In this document: positions 5,119-11,255 of the stretch, one piece after another
How positions within the stretch are numbered: position 1 is the first letter of the stretch
Layout: each line of letters starts with the position of its first letter
IMG/VR virus record: IMGVR_UViG_3300044675_000841
Location: 1 to 21,789 of that record
Direction: 5' to 3' (one strand)
DNA: 21,789 bases
Origin: a virus
Notes under the pieces: generated by a model
What the model was told of the DNA's origin: nothing
The model's input: the letters and a program-made list of their open reading frames with translations, nothing else
Databases searched by the model: none
Made by a program: the position numbers and the translations under genes

Positions 5119-6285
5119 ATGAAAAAAATTTTGTTAAAATCAAAAATACTCAATGATAAATACACAGAATATGTATACGATACTTTTGAAATTCAAAATA
5201 GAAATGAAACATCAGTAAGTATATTATATGACATAAGTAAAATAAATTATTTTGAATGGAATATAGGTGTAGTTTTAGGTAGTAGCGGAAGTGGAAAAAC
5301 AACAATTTTAAAATCACTTGGTCAGTTTAAAAATGTCAAATTTGATATAGATAAACCTTTGATTAGTAATTTTGATTGGTTAGAACCTAAAGACGCATCA
5401 TTGGTATTAACATCAATGGGTTTATCATCTATTCCAACTTGGTTAAGACCTTTTCATACTTTAAGCAATGGAGAAAAGTATAGGGCAACATTAGCATATT
5501 TAGTTGCATCATCTAAAGATGGAGAAGTTATTTTAGTTGATGAATACACATCTGTAGTTGATAGAGATGTGGCTAAATCAATGAGTTTTGCATTACAAAA
5601 ATATATCAGACGAGTAAACAAAAAAATTATTTTAGCATCTTGTCATTATGACATATTAGAGTGGTTAATGCCAGATTGGACTTGTTCACCGCAAAAAGGA
5701 GGCGCACTCGAAAGGTGTGACTATCGAAGGCACGGAAGACCAAAAATCGAATTACAAGTTAGTAGAGTCGAACCTAAAACTTGGAACTTCTTTAAAAAAC
5801 ATCATTATTTAACGGAAGACTTAAATAAATCGGCAAAATGTTTTTTGTTTGAATTTAACAATCATCCAATTGCAATATGTTGTGTATTAAATACACCAAG
5901 AAATAATAACCCTAATGGCGTATCAATATCAAGAATAGTTGTTTCTCCAGATTATCAAGGTTTAGGTTTAGGCTCTAAAATATGTAATTTTATAGGTGGA
6001 ATTTTTTTAAATAATAATAATGATTTATATATAAAAACAGTGAATCCTGCTTTAGGAGAATACTTCAATAATAATGATAATTGGATTGGCACTTCACATA
6101 ATATGAAAAAACGAATTGATGTTAAATATGCAAAAGAAAAAGGATATAAAAAAAGATTAGAAAGGTTTTCATATTGCCACAAGTATGTTGGAAAAACAAT
6201 AATTGGATATGAAGATTTGATGTTTCCAATAGATAAAATGCGTGAAAATAAAATGAATGAAAATCAATTAAAATTATTTATATGA
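5119..6285 (+). CDS. ABC-ATPase fused to GNAT acetyltransferase-like domain (COG2401-type), 388 aa
   Basis: Domain 1 (about 30-190) is an ABC ATPase without membrane segments: Walker A GSSGSGKTT at 54-62, signature LSNGE at 115-119 (usual LSGGQ), Walker B VILVDE at 137-142, D-loop SVVD at 145-148 and H-loop His176. Domain 2 (about 212-330) is GNAT-like: R/Q-x-x-G-x-G/A appears as QGLGLG at 280-285 after RIVVSPDY. A HHY triad (228-230) near its start recalls the His-Tyr of phage Mu Mom, a GNAT-fold DNA-modifying enzyme. ABC-GNAT fusions are known as COG2401, of unresolved function. Base composition is visibly more AT-rich than neighbours (runs of AAT codons), suggesting separate acquisition. 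It starts in the AACGCTATG-like context and overlaps the NinG gene by ATGA. A DNA-modifying role is inference. Confidence 0.82.
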   Translation: MKKILLKSKILNDKYTEYVYDTFEIQNRNETSVSILYDISKINYFEWNIGVVLGSSGSGKTTILKSLGQFKNVKFDIDKPLISNFDWLEPKDASLVLTSMGLSSIPTWLRPFHTLSNGEKYRATLAYLVASSKDGEVILVDEYTSVVDRDVAKSMSFALQKYIRRVNKKIILASCHYDILEWLMPDWTCSPQKGGALERCDYRRHGRPKIELQVSRVEPKTWNFFKKHHYLTEDLNKSAKCFLFEFNNHPIAICCVLNTPRNNNPNGVSISRIVVSPDYQGLGLGSKICNFIGGIFLNNNNDLYIKTVNPALGEYFNNNDNWIGTSHNMKKRIDVKYAKEKGYKKRLERFSYCHKYVGKTIIGYEDLMFPIDKMRENKMNENQLKLFI

Positions 6286-6797
6286 GATGCAAGAACTGCA
6301 AGGATAAGTTTGAACCTATCCGCTTCAATCATAAATACTGCTTGAAAGACGAGTGTGTCCGTGCTTTTGTATCCGAAGCCAAAGAGAAGCAATGGAAGCA
6401 GACTAAAACACGAATGAAAGATAACCTAAAGACAACATCAGATTGGTTAAAAGAAGCACAGGTAGTCTTCAATAAGTATATAAGAGAGCGTGACAAAGGA
6501 TTGAACTGCATAAGTTGCGACAAGCCACCTCTCAAAAAAAACTGCGGACACTACTACTCTCAAGGAGGTCACTCAAATGTTAGGTTTGACGAAGACAACT
6601 GCCACTTACAATGCGAGCATTGCAACACTTATTTAAGCGGAAACCTACTAAACTATCAAATTGGTATAGAAAAACGAATAGGGGCGGAAAAATTGATTGA
6701 ATTACAAGGTATAGCGCATTTACAAAAGAGATGGTCAGTTGACGAACTAAAAGAATTGATAAAAAAATATAAAAAAAAGATTGCAGAATTAAAATAA
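6282..6797 (+). CDS. ninG: NinG/Rap-like recombination nuclease, 171 aa
   Basis: The protein is rich in paired cysteines: CKNC at 3-6, C20 and C25, CISC at 76-79, then CGHYYSQGGHSNVRFDEDN and CHLQCEHCN at 107-115. That pattern matches phage lambda NinG (Rap), a structure-specific endonuclease that acts on recombination intermediates such as Holliday junctions, with an HNH-like zinc-bound core. Length is slightly below the lambda protein's roughly 200 residues. It is coupled by ATGA to the ABC-GNAT gene and is the last gene of this operon; a new promoter overlaps its 3' end. It would resolve branched DNA made by the ERF/exonuclease pair of the next operon. Confidence 0.85.
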   Translation: MRCKNCKDKFEPIRFNHKYCLKDECVRAFVSEAKEKQWKQTKTRMKDNLKTTSDWLKEAQVVFNKYIRERDKGLNCISCDKPPLKKNCGHYYSQGGHSNVRFDEDNCHLQCEHCNTYLSGNLLNYQIGIEKRIGAEKLIELQGIAHLQKRWSVDELKELIKKYKKKIAELK

Positions 6798-6809
6798 GTA
6801 TTATATTTG
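6781..6809 (+). promoter_or_regulatory. Bacteroidetes-type promoter TTG-N18-TATATTTG
   Basis: TTG at 6781-6783 and TATATTTG at 6802-6809, 18 bases apart, match the -33/-7 consensus. It overlaps the 3' end of the ninG-like gene. The leader to ATG 6832 would be about 16 bases. It should drive the recombination operon. Confidence 0.75.
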
Positions 6810-6831
6810 CATATAACAAAAACGCAACGCT

Positions 6832-7062
6832 ATGAAAAATGTGTTTAAAAAATGTAATACGAAAGCAGACTTAATGAAGGATTCACGTTTAGTGAATGGC
6901 ATTGAGTGGTGTCCTTACGAATGTGTTTGGGAAGGTTGGTTAAAGGCAGGCTATCAAGCCTATGGCAACGAACAACATTCAATAATTGAGCCAACTATTG
7001 AAGATTTCTGCAAAGTTATGAACGGTGTTCAGCTTTGGGAAAGTGACCCTGAATTAATTTAA
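6832..7062 (+). CDS. Hypothetical protein, 76 aa
   Basis: The product begins MKNVFKKCNTKADLMKDSRL, with an aromatic centre (EWCPYECVWEGWLKAGYQAY) and an acidic C-terminus. It has three cysteines and several tryptophans, but no motif I can name. It is the first gene after the promoter at 6781-6809, starts in the context AACGCTATG, and is separated from the ERF gene by the second hairpin leader. That leader may let the phage control ERF separately from this gene on the same transcript. Confidence 0.65.
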   Translation: MKNVFKKCNTKADLMKDSRLVNGIEWCPYECVWEGWLKAGYQAYGNEQHSIIEPTIEDFCKVMNGVQLWESDPELI

Positions 7063-7067
7063 TTTTA

Positions 7068-7111
7068 ACGGGGGGTGCGCATCCGTAACGCACGAAATAA
7101 TAAACGCTATG
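7068..7111 (+). promoter_or_regulatory. Structured leader with GTGCG/CGCAC hairpin (copy 2)
   Basis: Five G (7071-7075) run into GTGCG (7075-7079), a 9-base loop ending GTAA, and CGCAC (7089-7093); the ATG at 7109 follows after 15 bases in AACGCTATG. The layout repeats that at 958-1002 almost base for base although the downstream genes are unrelated. It begins five bases after the upstream gene's stop, so it is probably read as RNA within the operon. Confidence 0.62.
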
Positions 7112-7636
7112 AAAAGTTTACTAAAAGTTCAGGCAGAACTAAAATGCCCTAAAGGTTCTTTCAACTCGTTTGGAAAGTACAAGTACAGGAGTGCAGAGCA
7201 TATTCTCGAATCACTTAAGCCATTGCTACAAAAACACGAGCTACAATTAATTCTTACCGATAATATAGTTGAGGTAGGTAGTAAGCTATTTTTAAAGGCT
7301 ACTGCAATCATTTTAGATGCTTCAGGTGAAAGTCTAACAGTTTGTGGTTTTGCAGAGCTTGGAGAACACAAAGGAATGTCATCGGAGCAATGTACTGGCA
7401 CGGCATCAAGCTACGCTCGTAAGTACGCTCTCAATGGTTTATTCTTAATTGACGAAACTGAATCCGACCCTGATTCAAAAGACAACTCAAAGACGGAGAA
7501 GAAACTGCCTGCTATTGATCAAAAGCGATTTAGTGCAGCAGTACAAGCTATCGCCAAAGGTGAATTTACACGAGAGAAACTCGAATCCTCCTTTGCATTA
7601 ACTGAAGGTCAAATTGATATGCTTAACGCACTATGA
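7109..7636 (+). CDS. erf: ERF-family single-strand annealing recombinase, 175 aa
   Basis: The N-terminal half carries the ERF family features: LLKVQAELKCPKGSFNSFGK, then YKYRSAEHILESLKPLL, and the hallmark TGTASSYARKYALNGLFLID at about residues 97-115. ERF proteins form rings on single-stranded DNA and anneal complementary strands, allowing phage genomes to circularise or recombine. The C-terminal third is charged and variable, as usual. It is followed with an ATGA overlap by the exonuclease that would create its single-stranded substrate. A hairpin leader sits directly ahead of its start. Confidence 0.9.
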   Translation: MKSLLKVQAELKCPKGSFNSFGKYKYRSAEHILESLKPLLQKHELQLILTDNIVEVGSKLFLKATAIILDASGESLTVCGFAELGEHKGMSSEQCTGTASSYARKYALNGLFLIDETESDPDSKDNSKTEKKLPAIDQKRFSAAVQAIAKGEFTREKLESSFALTEGQIDMLNAL

Positions 7637-8313
7637 AAGCTCTCAAAATTCGGTGTTCTGCCATAGGTAAAATTATGGCAACACCTCGCTCTAAAACGGA
7701 GCTACTATCCCAAACCGCCAAAACATACATCCACGAACTCGTGTTACAAGAGAAATACGGCATCAGGAAGGAGTTTTCAAGCCGTTACACGGACAAAGGT
7801 AACGCAGTTGAGGATTTATCTATCTCACTTGTCAATGATGTGTTAGACGTCAAATTTATCTACAAGAACGAAGACTACTTCGAGAACGATTGGATTAAGG
7901 GAACACCTGACGTAAACACGGAGGATGTATTGCTTGACGTTAAATCAAGTTGGGATGCTACTACGTTTCCGTTTTTTGATACCGAAATCCCTAACAAAGA
8001 CTACTTCTATCAGCTGCAAGGCTATATGTGGCTAACTGGTAAGCAAGAATCAATGCTTTGTTACTGCCTTGTTGACACTCCGATTGATATGGTAGAGGAT
8101 GAGATTAGACGTGCGCATTGGAAACTGCACAAGATTGAAGAGGACTACGACTTGAGAGAGGAGATTCTGCGCAAACACGAATTTAGCCAAATCCCAAAGA
8201 ACCGCAGAGTAAAAGTATTCTACGTACAAAAAGACGAAGCAGTCATCCAACAAATTAAAGACCGTATAGAAGATTGCAGATTGTATTACGACACCTTAAT
8301 GAAATTCCTATGA
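7633..8313 (+). CDS. YqaJ/lambda-exonuclease-like PD-(D/E)XK nuclease, 226 aa
   Basis: Motifs occur in family order: RCSAIGKIM near the N-terminus, KGNAVE with Glu60, GTPD with Asp93, DVK with Asp102 and Lys104 (the catalytic D-x-K), and QLQGYM at 127-132. This is the YqaJ/alkaline exonuclease type of the PD-(D/E)XK fold, a processive 5'-to-3' exonuclease acting on double-stranded ends. The length of 226 matches lambda exonuclease. It pairs with the ERF protein encoded just upstream as a two-component recombination system. Confidence 0.9.
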   Translation: MKALKIRCSAIGKIMATPRSKTELLSQTAKTYIHELVLQEKYGIRKEFSSRYTDKGNAVEDLSISLVNDVLDVKFIYKNEDYFENDWIKGTPDVNTEDVLLDVKSSWDATTFPFFDTEIPNKDYFYQLQGYMWLTGKQESMLCYCLVDTPIDMVEDEIRRAHWKLHKIEEDYDLREEILRKHEFSQIPKNRRVKVFYVQKDEAVIQQIKDRIEDCRLYYDTLMKFL

Positions 8314-8567
8314 ACCTGAAACTACAAGTAGAAGACCCAATCGTACTCAAAGTGATGAGCAAGTTTTATGACCGCTCACAACGAGGAATAGAGAAGTACG
8401 GCACTATGTTAACACGAACTGATTTAGACTTCATTGACTGGGTTACGCACTTACAGGAGGAGATGTTAGATGCAGCTTTGTACTGCGAGCGTTTAAAACA
8501 CGAATACAAAAAGAACCAAAAAGCCGCTTTAATTCACTTGACCAATATGGAAAAGGATAAGGGGTAA
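8310..8567 (+). CDS. MazG-like NTP pyrophosphohydrolase-type phage protein, 85 aa
   Basis: ATG 8310 is chosen because it overlaps the upstream stop by ATGA; an in-frame start at 8274 lies inside the nuclease gene. The product contains RSQRGIEKYGTML, then DFIDWVTHLQEEMLDAALYC. That arrangement, a GxxKYG segment followed by H-L-x-E-E-x-x-D-A, is typical of small phage proteins related to all-alpha MazG-type nucleotide pyrophosphohydrolases, where the acidic residues bind Mg2+. It may adjust the nucleotide pool during replication. The protein is short for a complete MazG domain, so activity is uncertain. Confidence 0.72.
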   Translation: MNLKLQVEDPIVLKVMSKFYDRSQRGIEKYGTMLTRTDLDFIDWVTHLQEEMLDAALYCERLKHEYKKNQKAALIHLTNMEKDKG

Positions 8568-8614
8568 AAATTGCCACATATCTAAACACGAAATGTAAAC
8601 TAAACAACAAGACA

Positions 8615-8773
8615 ATGAAAATAGAAATAACCCACTACGGCAATAAAGCAAGCTATGAATTTGACCACGAGGATGTGGATATGGAAGATTTGATTTATCA
8701 CATCGAGCAGTTGATTCGATTGACTGGCTATTCAATTAATGGCAGATTAGAAATAGTAAACGAAGAACAATGA
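8615..8773 (+). CDS. Hypothetical small protein, 52 aa
   Basis: The product starts MKIEITHYGNKASYEFDHED and continues with DMEDLIYHIEQLIRLTGYSI, ending NEEQ. It is acidic, with a short beta-rich start and one helix. Coding is supported by the 4-nt ATGA overlap with the next gene and by the clean amino-acid composition. Forty-seven bases separate it from the MazG-like gene, with nothing recognisable in them. Function is unknown. Confidence 0.68.
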   Translation: MKIEITHYGNKASYEFDHEDVDMEDLIYHIEQLIRLTGYSINGRLEIVNEEQ

Positions 8774-8991
8774 AAGCAATACTACACTTTGACGACCACG
8801 AAGAACTACAAGATGCACTCGATGGATGGAAATGGAAGAACGCAATGTGGGAGCTTGACCAAGAAATGCGCTCGGTAGTTAAACACGGATATATTAAAAA
8901 CCGAGAGGCAACTGAAGCAGAAATGGAAGTAACTGACTATTGGAGAGATAAACTCCGTGAATTAATAAACGAAGATAATTTAAACTTATGA
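8770..8991 (+). CDS. Hypothetical protein, 73 aa
   Basis: The product begins MKAILHFDDHEELQDALDGW and contains the aromatic stretch KWKNAMWELDQEMRS, followed by VVKHGYI and a charged C-terminal helix. It resembles short proteins found in early regions of other Bacteroidetes phages, but I cannot attach a function. Both ends overlap neighbouring genes by ATGA, so it is translated in a coupled string between the MazG-like and SSB-like genes. Confidence 0.7.
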   Translation: MKAILHFDDHEELQDALDGWKWKNAMWELDQEMRSVVKHGYIKNREATEAEMEVTDYWRDKLRELINEDNLNL

Positions 8992-9086
8992 GCCCTGAAA
9001 AAGAATACCTCGCAGCAATTTGCACAATGCTACTTGTAACGGCAGTAGCAATTATTTTAGTAATCAATTTAATTTTTAGTATATAA
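8988..9086 (+). CDS. 32-aa single-span membrane peptide
   Basis: The product is seven polar residues (MSPEKEY) and then one hydrophobic helix, about residues 8-30 (LAAICTMLLVTAVAIILVIN). It starts with an ATGA overlap on the preceding stop and ends with a TAATG overlap into the next gene, leaving no free bases on either side, which supports translation. It may be a small membrane regulator. Nothing shows a holin function, and it is not near lysis genes. Confidence 0.6.
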   Translation: MSPEKEYLAAICTMLLVTAVAIILVINLIFSI

Positions 9087-9319
9087 TGGAAAACAAAACA
9101 AACACAGGAGCAATCTTTAAGAACGACAAAAAGACGAGCGACAAACAACCTGACTACAAAGGAAAGGTAAACGTTAACGGAAAAGAGATGGAAGTAGCTC
9201 TATGGGTTAAGCAAGGCAAAAACGGAAGTTTCTTCTCCGCTGCATTTAGCGAGCCGTATGTAGCACCAGTTGAACGTGCGCCAATTGGAGATAGTATTGA
9301 CGATGATCTACCGTTCTGA
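9086..9319 (+). CDS. DUF736-like protein with SSB-type acidic tail, 77 aa
   Basis: The order NTGAIFKND, then KQPDYKGKVNVNGKEMEVA and LWVKQGKNGSFFSAAF follows the small beta-rich DUF736 pattern (a PDY motif, a glycine-centred turn, aromatic strands). The C-terminus is IDDDLPF, which closely matches the acidic DDDIPF tail by which bacterial SSB recruits its partners. Placement with ERF, exonuclease and NinG fits a ssDNA-binding or partner-recruiting role in recombination. That role is inferred; the OB-fold itself cannot be confirmed by eye. Confidence 0.68.
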   Translation: MENKTNTGAIFKNDKKTSDKQPDYKGKVNVNGKEMEVALWVKQGKNGSFFSAAFSEPYVAPVERAPIGDSIDDDLPF

Positions 9320-9320
9320 T

Positions 9321-9542
9321 ATGTACATCAATGACGAAGACCTACGGAAGCAGATACACAAACTCCTACTTACCCGAACACGAAACCAAATCGTAGAGGA
9401 CATTAAGTTATTAGGATACAAGATGCATCACTTCCAAGTAAACAACTTCCTCAAAGGCAAAGACGTCACCTTGTCAACACTTCACAAGTTAGATAACTAC
9501 GTTAGCCGAGAGGTATATTTAAACGGATTAGAGCCACTTTAA
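9321..9542 (+). CDS. HTH (XRE-like) regulator candidate, 73 aa
   Basis: ATG 9321 lies one base after the preceding stop; in-frame ATGs at 9270 and 9303 would overlap the SSB-like gene. The product begins MYINDEDLRKQIHKLL and contains TRNQIVEDIKLLGYKMHHFQ, followed by VNNFLKGKDVTLSTLHKLDNY. The pattern of helix, turn, then a recognition-like segment with LKGKDVTLSTLHKLDNYV resembles an XRE-type helix-turn-helix. It may regulate early or late promoters. It is the last gene of the operon; the terminator hairpin overlaps its stop codon. Confidence 0.68.
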   Translation: MYINDEDLRKQIHKLLLTRTRNQIVEDIKLLGYKMHHFQVNNFLKGKDVTLSTLHKLDNYVSREVYLNGLEPL

Positions 9543-9557
9543 CAGGTGGCTTTTTTT
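9532..9557 (+). terminator. Rho-independent terminator overlapping the HTH gene's end
   Basis: AGCCAC (9532-9537) pairs with GTGGCT (9546-9551) around an 8-base loop, followed by a run of seven T (9551-9557). The stem includes the last codons and stop of the HTH gene. It separates the recombination operon from the sigma-factor operon. Confidence 0.85.
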
Positions 9558-9566
9558 GCGTGCAAC

Positions 9567-9596
9567 TTGTTTGATTAAAATATAGTCTTATATTTG
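9567..9596 (+). promoter_or_regulatory. Bacteroidetes-type promoter TTG-N19-TATATTTG
   Basis: TTG at 9567-9569 and TATATTTG at 9589-9596, 19 bases apart, are a full consensus match. It lies between a terminator and the sigma-factor gene, whose ATG at 9612 is only about 10 bases past the expected transcription start. No other promoter of this type is seen further right in the window. Confidence 0.82.
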
Positions 9597-9611
9597 TTTA
9601 GAATTTAACCA

Positions 9612-10136
9612 ATGGACAAAATTACTACATTAGCAAAACACCACAAAGAATGGCTATCAGTAGTCCGCACATTTGGTGACGAGTTCCTTGCTGAAGACAT
9701 CGTACAGGAAACATACCTCCGCATATTACGTTTAAATCATATAGACAAGATAGTAACGGATGATATTAATAGAGGGCATATGTGGTTGACGTTGCGAAGT
9801 GTTTACATTGACCACATCCGAAAGCAGAAGATGGATAGGTTAGATTTAAACGATGTTTATGATTTATCTTATGAAGAACCAGTCATAGCAAAACACGAAT
9901 CATTGGAGAGAATCTATGAGAGAATAGAATGGGAGATTAAAGGTTGGAATTGGTACGACCAAAAGTTGTGGAAGATATACAAAGACGAAAGAAAACCAAT
10001 GCGTCAAATAGCAGATGAAACAGGAATCAGTTTAAAGTCTATTTTCCTAACTATAAAATCTTGTAAAGAAAAAATACGTCAATCGGTAGGCGATGATTAT
10101 ACCGACTTTTTAAACGAAGAATTTGAATTAATATAA
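9612..10136 (+). CDS. Phage sigma-70/ECF-like RNA polymerase sigma factor, 174 aa
   Basis: Region 2 is visible as FLAEDIVQETYLRIL (25-39), a close match to the ECF sigma DIVQETFLRxW consensus that binds the polymerase clamp and the -10 DNA, followed by MWLTLRSVYIDHIRKQK. Region 4 is visible at about 114-156: LWKIYKDERKPMRQIADETG, then ISLKSIFLTIKSCKEKIR, a helix-turn-helix for the -35 DNA. It would redirect host RNA polymerase to phage promoters. It has its own strong host-type promoter and lies immediately ahead of the packaging and structural genes, suggesting a late switch. Phage-specific sigma-like regulators without full sigma activity are an alternative. Confidence 0.82.
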   Translation: MDKITTLAKHHKEWLSVVRTFGDEFLAEDIVQETYLRILRLNHIDKIVTDDINRGHMWLTLRSVYIDHIRKQKMDRLDLNDVYDLSYEEPVIAKHESLERIYERIEWEIKGWNWYDQKLWKIYKDERKPMRQIADETGISLKSIFLTIKSCKEKIRQSVGDDYTDFLNEEFELI

Positions 10137-10138
10137 TT

Positions 10139-10495
10139 ATGGCAAAAAGAAAAGCAACAGGTTTAGGTGATACAATCGAACAAATCACGGAAGCCACAGG
10201 AATCAAAAAGTTAGTAGAGTTTGTAGCAGGTGAGGACTGCGGATGCGAAGAACGTAAGAAGAAGCTCAATGAGTTATTCCCTTACCGCAATCCGAAGTGC
10301 CTACTCGAAGACGAATACAACTATTTAACTGAAACTAATGTATTGTACAAGGACACTTTAAAACCAAGTGAGCAAGACGCAATCCTAAAGATTTACAACC
10401 GTATCTTCGGAATCAGCAGAGAGCCTACTTCTTGTGCTACTTGTTGGATGGAGATTATCGACAAAATGAAAAAGGTCTACGCAGAATACAAATGA
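10139..10495 (+). CDS. Conserved phage protein with cysteine cluster, 118 aa
   Basis: The product has GLGDTIEQITEATGIKKLVE at residues 8-27, then CGC at 34-36, C54, and CATC at 99-102. The five cysteines arranged as pairs suggest one zinc-binding site. I have seen similar proteins with GDTIExITxATGIKK and a DCGCxxRK segment upstream of terminases in Bacteroidetes phages; their function is unknown. It starts two bases after the sigma-factor stop and overlaps the next gene by ATGA, so it belongs with packaging genes. Confidence 0.75.
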   Translation: MAKRKATGLGDTIEQITEATGIKKLVEFVAGEDCGCEERKKKLNELFPYRNPKCLLEDEYNYLTETNVLYKDTLKPSEQDAILKIYNRIFGISREPTSCATCWMEIIDKMKKVYAEYK

Positions 10496-10695
10496 GATTC
10501 TTTCTTTTAGACTACGGAAGAGACCTGATTGAGTATGCTCACGAAATGTCAGCGAGGATACGAAAAGACGGACACCACCTCATCGAATACTTTACCGATG
10601 CAGATGGACTGATGTGTTTAGAAGAGATAAGCGAAGACGAATTTTTAGACCACTTCAAGAAAGTAAAAGATGCCTACAATAACTCCACTACCTAA
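10492..10695 (+). CDS. Hypothetical protein, 67 aa
   Basis: ATG 10492 overlaps the upstream stop by ATGA and is preferred over a start at 10432 inside the previous gene. The product begins MRFFLLDYGRDLIEYAHEMS and ends in an acidic helix. It sits between the Cys-cluster gene and the small gene before the terminase. Function is unknown; no recognised motif. Confidence 0.62.
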   Translation: MRFFLLDYGRDLIEYAHEMSARIRKDGHHLIEYFTDADGLMCLEEISEDEFLDHFKKVKDAYNNSTT

Positions 10696-10852
10696 AGAAT
10701 TACCAATAGAGTTTCTACAAAGATGCATAGCAGATGACTCAATGGTGAAAGAGTTCCCTGATTTAGGAGTAAGGCACTCACAATGTATGATACAACTAAC
10801 AAAACACGAAATAAATAATGGCAAAAGTAGGAAGACCAAGAAAGATAGATAG
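10670..10852 (+). CDS. Small protein with phage head-region C-motif, 60 aa
   Basis: The product begins MPTITPLPKELPIEFLQRCI and contains MVKEFPDLGVRHSQCMIQL. The pattern F-x-x-R-C-(x)9-F-P-D-(x)3-R-x-x-x-C matches a short motif seen in small phage proteins, where versions read FxxRCMxDxxMxxEFPDxxQRxAVC. Its role is unknown. It overlaps the previous gene by 26 bases and the terminase small-subunit gene by 35, which is more than usual, so the exact ends are less certain. Confidence 0.58.
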   Translation: MPTITPLPKELPIEFLQRCIADDSMVKEFPDLGVRHSQCMIQLTKHEINNGKSRKTKKDR

Positions 10853-11255
10853 CCCTGAACATCTTTTAGATTTATTCAAAAGCTACAAACTATGGGTAAA
10901 GGAAAACCCAAGATACAAATACAACCTAAACCAAAGGACTGGTGATATGGTTGCAGAACCTCTCGAATGTCCACTTACAATGGAAGGCTTCGAAGTCTAC
11001 TGCTTCAATAAGTTTGACCTTACCGTATCGAACTACATTCAGAATCAAAACAAAGCGTACGACGAATTTTATGCTATCTCTACACACATAAAGCGAGAAA
11101 TCCGACAAGACCAAATCAACGGAGGCTTGGTAGGGCAGTACAACGCTAACTTAACTGCACGTTTAAACGGACTCACGGAGAAGACCGAGAACACTATCGT
11201 CACCGAGCAACCACTATTTAACTTTAATGTTTCAGGTAACAACGGCAATTCGTAA
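10818..11255 (+). CDS. terS: Terminase small subunit (DNA-packaging protein), 145 aa
   Basis: The N-terminus has GRPRKIDSPEHLLDLFKSYK, a basic start followed by helices; the central part contains PLTMEGFEVYCFNKFDLTVS. This matches the small terminase group of the gp3-like DNA-packaging proteins in Bacteroidetes phages, which bind the packaging site and stimulate the large subunit. The C-terminal tail (VTEQPLFNFNVSGN) is low-complexity and may contact the large subunit. It overlaps the large-subunit gene by 29 bases. Confidence 0.8.
   Translation: MAKVGRPRKIDSPEHLLDLFKSYKLWVKENPRYKYNLNQRTGDMVAEPLECPLTMEGFEVYCFNKFDLTVSNYIQNQNKAYDEFYAISTHIKREIRQDQINGGLVGQYNANLTARLNGLTEKTENTIVTEQPLFNFNVSGNNGNS

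Noticed and set aside
6828-7062. An anti-CRISPR or other counter-defence call for the small operon gene
   Set aside because: No sequence feature supports it; being small and phage-borne is not evidence.
8988-9086. Holin call for the 32-aa membrane peptide
   Set aside because: It has only one short span, lacks a charged C-terminal tail, and no endolysin is nearby.
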